Positions 16,141 through 24,555 of a stretch of DNA of 64,000 nt are shown here, one piece after another. Within the stretch, counting starts at the first letter, position 1, and every line of letters starts with the position of its first letter. Under the pieces are notes generated by a model that ran no database searches, had not been told where the DNA came from, and saw nothing but the letters and a program-made list of their open reading frames with translations. Made by a program: the position numbers and the translations under genes. Location: NCBI RefSeq assembly GCF_003254545.1, contig NZ_QJRH01000072.1:124001-188000 (forward strand), written 5' to 3'. The DNA comes from Flavobacterium tistrianum (lineage in GTDB: Bacteria; Bacteroidota; Bacteroidia; Flavobacteriales; Flavobacteriaceae).

Positions 16141-17136
16141 ATGTTCCCATTACAAAGAGGCAGAAGATTAAGAGTAAATGAATCGATTCGTTCTTTAGTA
16201 CGTGAAACCAGTTTAAGTCCATCGGATTTTATGTTTCCAATGTTTATTGCTGAAGGAGAAAATGTAAAAGTCGAAATTCCGTCAATGCCTGGAATTTTCA
16301 GAAGATCTATAGATTTAACAGTTGAAGAAGTAAAAGAACTTTATGATTTAGGGATTCGCGCCGTAAATATTTATGTAAAAGTTAGCGAAAACCTAAAAGA
16401 TAATACTGGTAAAGAGGCTTGGAATCCTAACGGATTAATGCAACAAGCCATTCGTGCCATAAAAGCGGCTTGTCCAGAAATGATCGTTATGCCAGATGTG
16501 GCTTTGGACCCATATTCTATTTACGGTCATGATGGCATTATAACAAATGGCGATGTAGAAAACGACAGCACAGTTGATGCTTTAGTAAAAATGGCTGTTT
16601 CTCACGCAGAAGCTGGTGCCGATTTTGTTGCACCAAGCGATATGATGGACGGACGTGTTTTACGCCTTCGCGAAGGTTTAGATGCTGCCGGATTTCAGAA
16701 TGTTGGAATTATGAGTTATTCTGCTAAATATGCTTCTGCTTTTTATGGTCCGTTTAGAGATGCTTTAGATTCTGCTCCAAGAGAAGCTGATGTTGTGGTT
16801 CCAAAAGACAAAAAAACATATCAAATGGATTACGCCAACCGTATTGAAGCAATCAAAGAAGCGTTGTCTGATGTTGAAGAAGGTGCAGATATGGTTATGG
16901 TAAAACCTGGAATTGCTTATTTGGATATTGTTCGCGAAATAAAAAATACAGTACATGTTCCTGTAACCGTTTATCAGGTTTCTGGAGAATATGCCATGAT
17001 TAAAGCGGCATCGGAAAGAGGATGGTTGGATCACGATAAAATTATGATGGAACAATTAATGTGCATCAAACGTTCGGGCGCTAATCTTATTTCGACTTAT
17101 TTTGCTAAAGAAGCAGCAATACTTTTAAAGAAGTAA
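16141..17136 (+). CDS. hemB: Delta-aminolevulinic acid dehydratase HemB (porphobilinogen synthase)
   Basis: HemB condenses two 5-aminolevulinate molecules to porphobilinogen. The 331-residue protein has both active-site lysines, in SYSAKYASAFYGPFRDA (Lys196) and MVMVKPG (Lys255). The metal region reads DVALDPYSIYGHDG (119-132): Ala, Asp and Asp replace the three Cys that bind zinc in other HemBs, so this is the zinc-independent, magnesium-type enzyme. It lies 5.6 kb after hemF with unrelated genes in between, has its own promoter-like element, and is followed after one base by a cytochrome c lipoprotein gene. Confidence 0.97.
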   Translation: MFPLQRGRRLRVNESIRSLVRETSLSPSDFMFPMFIAEGENVKVEIPSMPGIFRRSIDLTVEEVKELYDLGIRAVNIYVKVSENLKDNTGKEAWNPNGLMQQAIRAIKAACPEMIVMPDVALDPYSIYGHDGIITNGDVENDSTVDALVKMAVSHAEAGADFVAPSDMMDGRVLRLREGLDAAGFQNVGIMSYSAKYASAFYGPFRDALDSAPREADVVVPKDKKTYQMDYANRIEAIKEALSDVEEGADMVMVKPGIAYLDIVREIKNTVHVPVTVYQVSGEYAMIKAASERGWLDHDKIMMEQLMCIKRSGANLISTYFAKEAAILLKK

Positions 17137-17137
17137 C

Positions 17138-17536
17138 ATGAAAAAGATTTTATTTTTATCTGCAGTTTTAGCCTTTGCTTCTTGCAAAAAAGATACTTCT
17201 GAGCCAGCAAATACAGCAACTGAATCGGTTGCTGAAGGAGAATCGGCGAAAGCCAAAAGTCCAGAGGAATTAGGAAAACAAATATTTGAAAGCACAGGAA
17301 ATTGTTACGCATGTCATCAGCCGGATCAAAAAGTGGTTGGACCGAGCATTAAAGAAATTGCCAAAACGTACAAAGACAAAAATGGTAATATCGTTACTTT
17401 CTTAAAAGGAAACGCAGAACCAATTGTTGATCCGAGTCAGTTTGAGGTTATGAAAACCAATTTTGCCATAACAAAGACCATGTCTGATGAGGAATTAAAA
17501 GCAATTGAAGCTTACATTTACAGTAATTTAAAATAA
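17138..17536 (+). CDS. c-type cytochrome lipoprotein
   Basis: A 132-residue protein with a lipobox FASC (Cys16) and a charged, low-complexity linker to about residue 40. One heme c site follows, CYACH (Cys56, Cys59, His60), with VGPS shortly after as in class I cytochromes. The distal Met is probably Met105 or Met115. It should sit on a membrane as a small electron carrier. The gene starts one base after hemB, an apt pairing of heme synthesis with a heme protein, and ends at two hairpins. Confidence 0.92.
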   Translation: MKKILFLSAVLAFASCKKDTSEPANTATESVAEGESAKAKSPEELGKQIFESTGNCYACHQPDQKVVGPSIKEIAKTYKDKNGNIVTFLKGNAEPIVDPSQFEVMKTNFAITKTMSDEELKAIEAYIYSNLK

Positions 17537-17540
17537 TTGC

Positions 17541-17563
17541 AAGATGTTCCATAGGAACATCTT
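17541..17563 (+). terminator. Hairpin terminator after the cytochrome c gene
   Basis: AAGATGTTCC and GGAACATCTT form a 10-bp stem around ATA, followed by TTATT. It lies 5 bases after the cytochrome stop. Confidence 0.75.
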
Positions 17564-17587
17564 TTATTCTCTCAAAATAATAACGCA

Positions 17588-17623
17588 AGAGGGCGGTTCC
17601 GAAAGTCGGAACCGCCCTTTTTT
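17588..17623. terminator. Strong GC-rich hairpin between convergent genes
   Basis: GGGCGGTTCCGA and TCGGAACCGCCC pair over 12 bases with a loop of 3, followed by six T. It most likely ends transcription from either side (A-rich AAG on the left, T-run on the right). Confidence 0.85.
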
Positions 17624-17637
17624 AGCATTAAAATGAA

Positions 17638-19692
17638 TTACCAGATTTTAACTCGTTTTTCTGGTTCAACGTACATTTTATCACCTTTCTTAATATCGAA
17701 AGCTTTATAGAAAGCATCAACATTTTGAATCGGCACATAAGCTCTGTACATTCCAGGAGAGTGCGGATCTGTTTTTACTTGGTTTTTGATCGCTTCGTCT
17801 CTAGATTTTGTTCTCCAAACAGTAGCCCAAGAAATAAAGAAACGTTGTTCTGGTGTAAATCCGTCAATTAAACCTGGATTTCCATGTTGTTTCAAATACA
17901 ATTGCAAACCATCAAATGCAGCATTGATTCCACCTAAATCTCCAATATTTTCACCTAGTGTAAAATGACCATCGACATGAACTCCTGGCAATGGCTCAAG
18001 AGCACTGTATTGATTTGCTAAATCATTTCCTAAAGTCGTAAATTGTTTCAAATCATCTTCTGTCCACCAGTCAACTAAATTTCCTTCAGCATTGTAACGT
18101 GCGCCAGAATCATCAAATCCGTGAGAAATCTCATGTCCGATTACGGCACCAATTCCACCATAATTAACTGCTTCGTCAGCTTGATAATTGTAGAAAGGCG
18201 GCTGTAAGATTGCGGCTGGGAATACAATTTCGTTATAAGATGGGTTATAATAAGCATTTACTGTTTGCGGAGACATATGCCATTCTGTTTTATCAACAGG
18301 TTTAGACAATTTGTCTACGCTTTTCTTAAATCTCCATAACGCTAAGTTTTTAGAATTCTCAAAATAGCTTCCTCCTTCTGCGATGCTTTTAATTTCTAAA
18401 GCCGAGTAATCTTTCCATTTATCAGGATATCCAACCTTAATAGTTATTTTGTTCAACTTTTCGATTGCTTTTGCTTTAGTGTCTTTAGACATCCAGCTTA
18501 GATTGTTAATGCGATTTTGGTAAGCCGTAATAACATTATGAATCATATCAACCGCTTTGGTTTTAGCTTCAGCAGGAAAAACTTTTTCTACATAAAGCTT
18601 TCCAAGAGCTTCACCAACATTTCCGTTAACCACATTAAGCGCTCTTTCTTCAGCCGGCAGCTGTTTTATAGCGCCTCTTAATGTTTTGCTGTAAAAATCA
18701 AAATTAGCATTATCAATTTCGGTTGTCAGTTTGCCCGCATTACCGTTAATCAAATCCCATTTCAGATATTCTTTCCATTGTGCCACTTTGTTTTCTTTGA
18801 AAACAGTTTGTAAAGCCGTCATATATTTAGGCTCGTTTACAATTACAGTCTCTAATTTAGTAATTCCTAAACCAGCAAAATATTCATTCCATTTAATGGC
18901 TGGAGTTAATTTTTGAAGTTCAGCAATTGTCATCGGGTTGTATTGCAAACGGCTGTCTCTTCTTTCAACTCTGTTTAATCTTGGTTTTGATAATTCTGTT
19001 TCAAGAGCTAAAACCTCAGTAGCGCTTTGTTTTGCTTTTTCTGGAGATTCTCCAATAAACTGTAGCATTCTTGCAACATGCAATTCATATTTAGCGCGTT
19101 TTTCTTTAGAATCTTTGTCATCAGAAGTGTAATAATCTTTATCAGGAAGTCCTAATTGACTTGGTCCTAAATTTACAGAGTTTTTAGAACTGTCTTTATC
19201 ATCAGCTCCAATGTAAATTCCGAAAAATCCAGCATTGCTTTCTTTTTCCATTTCAACCAAATAATTCTGAACATCAGCAATGTTTTTAATTGCGTCAATT
19301 TTTTTCAGATATGGTTTTAAAGGTTCGATTCCTTTCTTATTTCTTCCGATAGAATCTAAATAAGTGTTGAATAAATTAACCGCTTTTCCCTGATCTGTAT
19401 TCGATTTGTATTTCGGATTTTTAGAGGCTTCTTTTAAAACCTCCATCACATCTTTGTCGGTTCTTTTAATTAGTTCATTAAAACTTCCCCATGTTGTACG
19501 ATCACTTGGAATTTCTGTTTTTTCAAGCCAAGTTCCGTTTACATATTTGAAAAAATCCTGACTTGGGCTGATTTTCGTATCCATATACGATACATTGATA
19601 CCTGGTTCCTTTGGCGCTTGAGCTTGAGCTGCAGTTACTGCAAACATCGCAGATATAACACCAAACACAGGTTTAGCAAATTGTTTTTTCAT
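17638..19692 (-). CDS. M13-family zinc endopeptidase (PepO/neprilysin-like)
   Basis: A 684-residue secreted protease: signal peptide ending ...TAAQAQA (about residue 26), then an M13 N-terminal domain with SPSQDFFKYVNGTWLE. The zinc motif is VIGHEISHGFDDSGARYN (HExxH near residue 520), with the third ligand Glu in ENIGDLGG about 60 residues on and a C-terminal AYVPIQNVDAFYKAFDIKKGD. The family cleaves small peptides outside the cytoplasm. No lipobox is present, so it is likely periplasmic or surface-associated. A -7 element lies at 19719-19726. Confidence 0.95.
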   Translation of the reverse strand: MKKQFAKPVFGVISAMFAVTAAQAQAPKEPGINVSYMDTKISPSQDFFKYVNGTWLEKTEIPSDRTTWGSFNELIKRTDKDVMEVLKEASKNPKYKSNTDQGKAVNLFNTYLDSIGRNKKGIEPLKPYLKKIDAIKNIADVQNYLVEMEKESNAGFFGIYIGADDKDSSKNSVNLGPSQLGLPDKDYYTSDDKDSKEKRAKYELHVARMLQFIGESPEKAKQSATEVLALETELSKPRLNRVERRDSRLQYNPMTIAELQKLTPAIKWNEYFAGLGITKLETVIVNEPKYMTALQTVFKENKVAQWKEYLKWDLINGNAGKLTTEIDNANFDFYSKTLRGAIKQLPAEERALNVVNGNVGEALGKLYVEKVFPAEAKTKAVDMIHNVITAYQNRINNLSWMSKDTKAKAIEKLNKITIKVGYPDKWKDYSALEIKSIAEGGSYFENSKNLALWRFKKSVDKLSKPVDKTEWHMSPQTVNAYYNPSYNEIVFPAAILQPPFYNYQADEAVNYGGIGAVIGHEISHGFDDSGARYNAEGNLVDWWTEDDLKQFTTLGNDLANQYSALEPLPGVHVDGHFTLGENIGDLGGINAAFDGLQLYLKQHGNPGLIDGFTPEQRFFISWATVWRTKSRDEAIKNQVKTDPHSPGMYRAYVPIQNVDAFYKAFDIKKGDKMYVEPEKRVKIW

Positions 19693-19718
19693 AAAAAGTT
19701 ATAGTTTAATGGAAAATA

Positions 19719-19726
19719 CAAACGTA
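19719..19726 (-). promoter_or_regulatory. Probable -7 element for the M13 peptidase gene
   Basis: On the minus strand it reads TACGTTTG (TAnnTTTG), 27 bases before the start codon. Confidence 0.5.
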
Positions 19727-19895
19727 TTGTTATTATTTCAAAAATTGTGTTAAAATTCTAACTGTAAAACCAAAAAGGCATATAAATGTCACAAATAGAA
19801 ATTAAACACTGGGATATAGGTCTACAGTTACAATTAAAAGTTACAAAAGCCTGTTAAAAAAATAATACAGTAAAGTTTTTAAAATCTGCTTTTTG

Positions 19896-19903
19896 TATTT
19901 TTG
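19896..19903 (+). promoter_or_regulatory. Probable -7 element for the SCO1-type gene
   Basis: TATTTTTG (TAnnTTTG) ends 15 bases before ATG 19919, supporting that start over the TTG at 19901, which lies inside the element. Confidence 0.5.
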
Positions 19904-19918
19904 CGCCAAATTATTTTT

Positions 19919-20584
19919 ATGAAATCGCTTTTATACAAATACCGCAAATTCTTTATTGTTTTAATAGTATTTTCGGTTGTTACGATATCTTTGTTTTACT
20001 CTGCGTTGAAACCTAAAAAGACGCTTCCGATTTACAATCCAGCTGACGTAAATCCTGAATTGGTAGACAGTACAATTCAGTATAAAAGCAAATACCACAC
20101 AATTGCCGATTTTTCTTTCATCAATCAAAATGGCGATACGATTACACAGAAAAATTACGAAGGAAAGATCTATGTTGCTGATTTCTTCTTTACAACCTGC
20201 GGATCGATTTGCCCGAAAATGTCAACCAATTTAGTTGACGTTCAGAAAGCAGTTTTAAATAATCCAAAAGTAATGCTGCTTTCTCATACTGTTTTCCCTG
20301 AAGTGGATAGCGTTTCTGTATTAAAAGCTTATGCTATAAAATACGGTGTTGTAGACAGCAAATGGAATCTAGTTACTGGCGATAAAAAAGAAATCTACAA
20401 AATGGCCAGAAAATCGTATTTGGCTGTAAAAATGGGAAGACCAGATCAGCTTTATGATATGGTGCATACCGAGAATTTTGTTTTGGTTGATCAAAAGCGT
20501 CGCGTTAGAGGTTTTTATGATGGAACAAACAAAGAAGACATAAAACGTCTTTTGGAAGACATCGAATTCCTTTCTCAAGAGTAA
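19919..20584 (+). CDS. SCO1/SenC-family copper chaperone
   Basis: A 221-residue thioredoxin-fold protein anchored by one N-terminal membrane segment (about residues 11-30). It has the copper/redox motif FFTTCGSICPKM (Cys94, Cys98) and the distal His in VHTENFVLVD (His183), the three SCO copper ligands. SCO proteins deliver copper to the CuA site of cytochrome oxidase or act as thiol oxidoreductases. Start ATG 19919 gives MKSLLYKYRK. The feo operon follows with its own promoter. Confidence 0.92.
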   Translation: MKSLLYKYRKFFIVLIVFSVVTISLFYSALKPKKTLPIYNPADVNPELVDSTIQYKSKYHTIADFSFINQNGDTITQKNYEGKIYVADFFFTTCGSICPKMSTNLVDVQKAVLNNPKVMLLSHTVFPEVDSVSVLKAYAIKYGVVDSKWNLVTGDKKEIYKMARKSYLAVKMGRPDQLYDMVHTENFVLVDQKRRVRGFYDGTNKEDIKRLLEDIEFLSQE

Positions 20585-20633
20585 AATCCCTTATTTTTAG
20601 AAACTTTTAGCATTTGTGGAGGTGTTAAATACC

Positions 20634-20662
20634 TTGAAATAAAGAATAATTGCCTACTTTTG
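20634..20662 (+). promoter_or_regulatory. feoAB promoter, complete Bacteroidota type
   Basis: TTG at 20634-20636, an 18-base spacer, then TACTTTTG at 20655-20662: the best match to the TTG-N17-20-TAnnTTTG consensus in this window. It ends 25 bases before the feoA start. No Fur box was recognised by eye. Confidence 0.75.
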
Positions 20663-20687
20663 CAATCTAAATTCAATCTAAATAAGC

Positions 20688-20927
20688 TTGCAAAATACAA
20701 TACACACTCTGAAAAAAGGCGAAAAAGCCATTATCAAAGATTTTGATATCGATCTTGTTCCACTGAAATTATTAGAAATGGGTTGTCTTCCTGGCAGCTT
20801 AGTTGAATTATTGCAGGTTGCTCCTTTTGGTGATCCATTATATTTAGACATTAACGGTTCACATGTCGCAATCCGTATTGAAACAGCTCGTGAAATTGAA
20901 GTTGAACTTATCAAAACCAATTTGTAA
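20688..20927 (+). CDS. feoA: Ferrous iron transport protein FeoA
   Basis: A 79-residue SH3-like FeoA: LKKGEKAIIKDF, LEMGCLPGSLVELLQVAPFGDPLYL and a final beta strand. FeoA binds or tunes FeoB at the inner membrane. No ATG is available before Met29, so the TTG at 20688 (MQNTIHTLKKG) is the likely start, 26 bases after the promoter. The gene overlaps feoB by one base (TAATG). Confidence 0.92.
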   Translation: MQNTIHTLKKGEKAIIKDFDIDLVPLKLLEMGCLPGSLVELLQVAPFGDPLYLDINGSHVAIRIETAREIEVELIKTNL

Positions 20928-23026
20928 TGAGTGTTCAAAATATCAATGTTGCCCTTATCGGAAATCCAAATACTGGAAAAACTTCTGTTTTTAATCAATT
21001 AACAGGACTTAACCAGCAAGTTGGAAATTACCCTGGAATTACGGTTGAGAAAAAAATGGGCTTTTGCAAGTTGCCCAATAATGTTAAAGCCAATATTCTA
21101 GATTTACCAGGAACATATAGTTTGAATGCCAGTTCGATGGACGAGAGTGTAGTAATCGAACTTTTATTAAACAAAAACGATAAATTATACCCAGATGTAG
21201 CAGTTGTCGTAACAGATGTTGAAAATCTGAAACGAAATTTACTGATTTACACACAGATAAAAGACCTTGAAATTCCGACGATTTTGGTCATCAATATGTC
21301 TGATCGTATGGAACGAAAAGGAATTTCTTTGGATATTCCGTATTTAGAAGAAAAACTAAAAACAAAAATTGCTTTAGTAAGTTCGAGAAAAGGCATAGGA
21401 ATCGAGGAATTAAAAGAACTCATAGTTTCTTATAAAAATATTACACACGAACCTTGCTTAAATGCTTCTGTAATTGACCCTGATTACTTTGAAAAACTGC
21501 AAAAAGCCTTTCCAAATCAATTGATGTACAAATTGTGGCTGGTAATTACGCAAGATGTCAATTTTTTAAATTTAGATAGAAACGAAATTAGAGGCACTTT
21601 TACCAAATCGCATTCAGAATTAAAGCGTTTACAGCAGAAAGAAACCATCAAAAGATATCAGTTTATCAATGATGTTTTAAAAGAAGGTTTAAAGATTGAT
21701 GCTTCGATGGCGAAAGATATTCGTGCCAAAATTGATCGAGTTCTAACGCATAAGGTTTTTGGTTACGTTATTTTCTTTGCTATTTTGTTTTTGATTTTCC
21801 AATCGATTTTTAGCTGGTCTACTATTCCGATGGATTTCATTGACAGCACTTTTGCTTCTTTAAGCAGCTGGGTTGCAGCAGAACTTCCAAGCGGCATTTT
21901 GACAGATTTGCTTTCGCAGGGAATTATTCCAGGAATTGGCGGAGTTATTATTTTCATTCCGCAGATTGCGTTCTTGTTTTTGTTCATTTCCATTTTGGAA
22001 GAAAGCGGTTATATGAGCCGAGTTGTATTCTTAATGGATAAAATCATGCGCCGATTTGGACTTTCAGGAAAAAGCGTTGTGCCTTTAATTTCAGGAACTG
22101 CATGTGCGATTCCGGCAATTATGGCGACTCGAAATATTGAAAACTGGAAAGAACGCCTTATTACGATCTTAGTAACGCCATTCACGACTTGTTCGGCTAG
22201 ATTGCCCGTTTATGCGATTATTATTTCATTGGTTATTCCGAGTAAAAGAGTTTTTGGAGTATTGAACCTTCAAGGACTAACACTTATGTCTTTATATATT
22301 TTAGGATTCTTTATGGCCATTTTATCGGCTAACATTTTGAATAAGGTTTTAAAATTAGAATCAAAAACCTATTTTGTTGTTGAAATGCCAAATTATAAAA
22401 TGCCACTTTTCAAAAACGTCGGAATCAATGTGGTAGAAAAAACCAAAGCATTTGTTCTTGGTGCAGGTAAAATCATCTTAGCAATATCAGTTATTTTATG
22501 GTTCTTGGCTTCTTATGGTCCTGGAAAAGAATTTAATGAGGCTGAGACTATTGTTAAAGAAAAATTTGCCAATACTACTCTAAATGAAACACAATTTGAA
22601 AATGAAGTTAATTCTCAAAAACTCGAGAATTCGTATATCGGTTTGATGGGAAGAGCAATTGAGCCTGTAATTCAGCCTTTAGGTTACGATTGGAAAATCG
22701 GAATTGCCTTAATCAGTTCGTTTGCTGCCCGTGAAGTTTTCGTTGGAACATTGGCAACCATTTATAGCGTTGGAGATACTGATAATGAATCGACCATAAA
22801 AAGCAAAATGCAGGCAGAAGTTCGTCCAGATACGGGAGAAAAAGTATTTGATTTCGCCACCGGAATTTCATTACTACTGTTTTATGCTTTTGCTATGCAA
22901 TGCGCCAGTACATTGGCGATTACCAAAAAAGAAACCAATTCATGGAAATGGCCTGCAATGCAACTGGTCTTCATGAGTGGTCTTGCTTATATTACCGCAT
23001 TAATTGCGTATCAACTTTTAAAATAA
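20927..23026 (+). CDS. feoB: Ferrous iron transporter FeoB
   Basis: FeoB takes up Fe(II) across the inner membrane. The 699-residue protein has a G-protein domain (GNPNTGKTS at 12-20, DLPGTYSLN near 59, NMSDRM near 125), then a GDI-like helical segment. A membrane domain with the two Gate regions follows, including the conserved SGTACAIPAIMATR and, near the C-terminus, SSFAAREVFVGTLATIY. Length is normal for the two-gene feoAB type. A 41-residue Cys-rich gene follows within 6 bases. Confidence 0.96.
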   Translation: MSVQNINVALIGNPNTGKTSVFNQLTGLNQQVGNYPGITVEKKMGFCKLPNNVKANILDLPGTYSLNASSMDESVVIELLLNKNDKLYPDVAVVVTDVENLKRNLLIYTQIKDLEIPTILVINMSDRMERKGISLDIPYLEEKLKTKIALVSSRKGIGIEELKELIVSYKNITHEPCLNASVIDPDYFEKLQKAFPNQLMYKLWLVITQDVNFLNLDRNEIRGTFTKSHSELKRLQQKETIKRYQFINDVLKEGLKIDASMAKDIRAKIDRVLTHKVFGYVIFFAILFLIFQSIFSWSTIPMDFIDSTFASLSSWVAAELPSGILTDLLSQGIIPGIGGVIIFIPQIAFLFLFISILEESGYMSRVVFLMDKIMRRFGLSGKSVVPLISGTACAIPAIMATRNIENWKERLITILVTPFTTCSARLPVYAIIISLVIPSKRVFGVLNLQGLTLMSLYILGFFMAILSANILNKVLKLESKTYFVVEMPNYKMPLFKNVGINVVEKTKAFVLGAGKIILAISVILWFLASYGPGKEFNEAETIVKEKFANTTLNETQFENEVNSQKLENSYIGLMGRAIEPVIQPLGYDWKIGIALISSFAAREVFVGTLATIYSVGDTDNESTIKSKMQAEVRPDTGEKVFDFATGISLLLFYAFAMQCASTLAITKKETNSWKWPAMQLVFMSGLAYITALIAYQLLK

Positions 23027-23032
23027 AAAGTT

Positions 23033-23158
23033 ATGTTTCAAGAAATAATAGCCTTCGCCATATTAGGAATTGCAGTTGCTTTTTTGATCAAAAAGTTTTT
23101 CTTTAAATCGAAAAAGAAAAAAGACTGCGGAGGCGGAACTGATTGTGGATGTTCTTAG
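23033..23158 (+). CDS. FeoB-associated small Cys-rich membrane protein
   Basis: A 41-residue protein: one hydrophobic helix (about residues 5-24), a basic stretch KSKKKK and a tail KDCGGGTDCGCS with three Cys. This matches the FeoB-associated Cys-rich membrane protein family found right after feoB in many Bacteroidota; the Cys tail is thought to bind iron or an Fe-S centre or to assist FeoB, though its role is not settled. It starts 6 bases after the feoB stop and ends at a hairpin terminator. Confidence 0.88.
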   Translation: MFQEIIAFAILGIAVAFLIKKFFFKSKKKKDCGGGTDCGCS

Positions 23159-23192
23159 TTGAAGGGACAAAGGTGCAAAGGTTCATAGGTAC

Positions 23193-23234
23193 AAAGCTTC
23201 AAGTAGAATTTAAATTTCTATTTGAAGCTTTTTC
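23193..23234 (+). terminator. Terminator of the feo operon
   Basis: AAAGCTTCAAGTAGAA pairs with TTCTATTTGAAGCTTT (one mismatch) and is followed by TTTCTTTTCT. It lies 35 bases after the Cys-rich gene. Confidence 0.8.
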
Positions 23235-23289
23235 TTTTCTCTGCAGTTTCATAAAATTTGATAATTTTAACCTTTCAAATTATTAAAAA

Positions 23290-24210
23290 ATGATACAAAG
23301 AGCCTCTTTTCTATTTTTCTTTTTATGTTTAAGTTTCAGTGGATTTTGTCAAAATGCAAATCCAAAACAAACTCCTAATAATTCATTTACTACTTCAGAT
23401 GGTGTTCCTTTATTTCTGAAAGTTTCAGGCAAAGGCGATGTCTGTATTTTTGTTCATGGTGGTCCTGGCGCGTGGAGCAAATCTTTTGAGGAATTTGGCG
23501 GAAATGTACTTGAAGATAAATTAACTATATGCTATTTCGACCAAAGAGGTTGCGGTAGATCTGGATCTCCTGCAGATAACAATTATGGCATGGATAGAAT
23601 GATTAATGATATTGAAGAAATCCGAGCTCATCTTAAGACGGATAAGGTATTTGTAATTGGGCATTCTTTCGGAGGAATCTTAGCCACTAAATATGCCGAA
23701 AAATATCCTCAACATGTAAAAGGTTTAATTTTATTGAATTCTACTCTTGACATAAACGATTCACTTCTTAATCAAATCGCTTTTATGGGCAAAACTCTTG
23801 GAAAAGATTTTCCTGTAAAAAGCAAGGATTCAATATTAAATACTTTTTTTGAAGCTAAACAGCAAATTAAAAAAGCTGATCTAGATTATAAAATGCTCTC
23901 TGACAATAGAGCAAATGTTGAGAAATTGGACAGCATTGACAACAGTGAAAAAAGAAACTCTTCATTTGCACAGCATGCGTTAAGTGGACCGTTATATTTT
24001 AGTGATTTTACAAAAGAAACGGCTTCTATTAAAGTTCCAACTTTAATAATCTCAGGAACAAAAGACAACAACATAGGTCCAGAACATTATCGTTTGTTTA
24101 AATTCCCAAACCAAGAAGTTAAGATTATTGATGGCGGACATATTTTGTATTACGAGCAGAATAAGGAATTCAAAAACACGATTCAGAAATTTATTCAAAA
24201 AAGTAAATAA
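23290..24210 (+). CDS. Secreted alpha/beta hydrolase, prolyl-aminopeptidase-like
   Basis: A 306-residue protein with a signal peptide ending SGFCQ (residue 21). The alpha/beta hydrolase core shows the oxyanion motif VHGGPGAW (55-62), FDQRGCGRSG (83-92), the nucleophile elbow GHSFGG (Ser126), and probable Asp259 (SGTKDNN) and His284 (DGGHIL). The HGGPG plus DQRGCGRS pair is typical of proline iminopeptidases, so an extracytoplasmic peptidase is likely, but the substrate is not fixed by sequence. It is a single-gene unit. Confidence 0.88.
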   Translation: MIQRASFLFFFLCLSFSGFCQNANPKQTPNNSFTTSDGVPLFLKVSGKGDVCIFVHGGPGAWSKSFEEFGGNVLEDKLTICYFDQRGCGRSGSPADNNYGMDRMINDIEEIRAHLKTDKVFVIGHSFGGILATKYAEKYPQHVKGLILLNSTLDINDSLLNQIAFMGKTLGKDFPVKSKDSILNTFFEAKQQIKKADLDYKMLSDNRANVEKLDSIDNSEKRNSSFAQHALSGPLYFSDFTKETASIKVPTLIISGTKDNNIGPEHYRLFKFPNQEVKIIDGGHILYYEQNKEFKNTIQKFIQKSK

Positions 24211-24319
24211 TGAAGGAAGCAAAATGAAAAGACTTGAGCCAAACTAAAAACCGCACAAAAAAAGTCTTATTATAATGCTTTTAAAACCGTTATAGGTAAA
24301 ATCATTGTCTCTGTTAAAT

Positions 24320-24327
24320 TACTTTTG
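24320..24327 (+). promoter_or_regulatory. Possible -7 element for a small ORF
   Basis: TACTTTTG (TAnnTTTG) lies 22 bases before the ATG of the 38-codon ORF at 24350. No -33 element is seen at the right distance. Confidence 0.4.
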
Positions 24328-24349
24328 AATTATTCAAAATACATTCAAA

Positions 24350-24466
24350 ATGACAAAATTTGAGAAAAGAGAGATAGTTAGGAATAACACTATTACGAGA
24401 TTGCTTTGGTTTTCATTTGGATTTTTATTTGCTTTTGTAATAATGTGCCTTTTAAAATTTAGATAA
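24350..24466 (+). CDS. Possible small membrane protein (38 residues)
   Basis: ATG 24350 opens a 38-codon frame: a charged start MTKFEKREIVRNNTITR then one hydrophobic segment LLWFSFGFLFAFVIMCLL and a KFR end, which places the basic N-terminus inside. A TAnnTTTG element lies just upstream and a hairpin terminator about 40 bases downstream, so it forms a complete small transcription unit in an otherwise gene-free gap of 345 bases. No family is recognised; a chance ORF cannot be ruled out. Confidence 0.5.
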   Translation: MTKFEKREIVRNNTITRLLWFSFGFLFAFVIMCLLKFR

Positions 24467-24504
24467 TAAATCTATGTGAGCTATACTACTTTAAATAATA
24501 AAAT

Positions 24505-24539
24505 AAAAAAACGGCTCTAAATCTAAAGCCGTTTTTTTA
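24505..24539. terminator. Bidirectional terminator
   Basis: AAAAACGGCT and AGCCGTTTTT enclose TCTAAATCTAA with A- and T-runs on either side, between the small ORF and the convergent HD-domain gene. Confidence 0.85.
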
Positions 24540-24555
24540 TAATCAAAATTAAAAC

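Noticed and set aside
20678..20998. Minus-strand frame opposite feoA
   Set aside because: FeoA on the plus strand is clear, with a consensus promoter and coupling to feoB.
23159..23289. Possible tRNA or small RNA after the feo operon
   Set aside because: No cloverleaf or T-loop sequence; the fold is explained by the terminator hairpin and repeat text.
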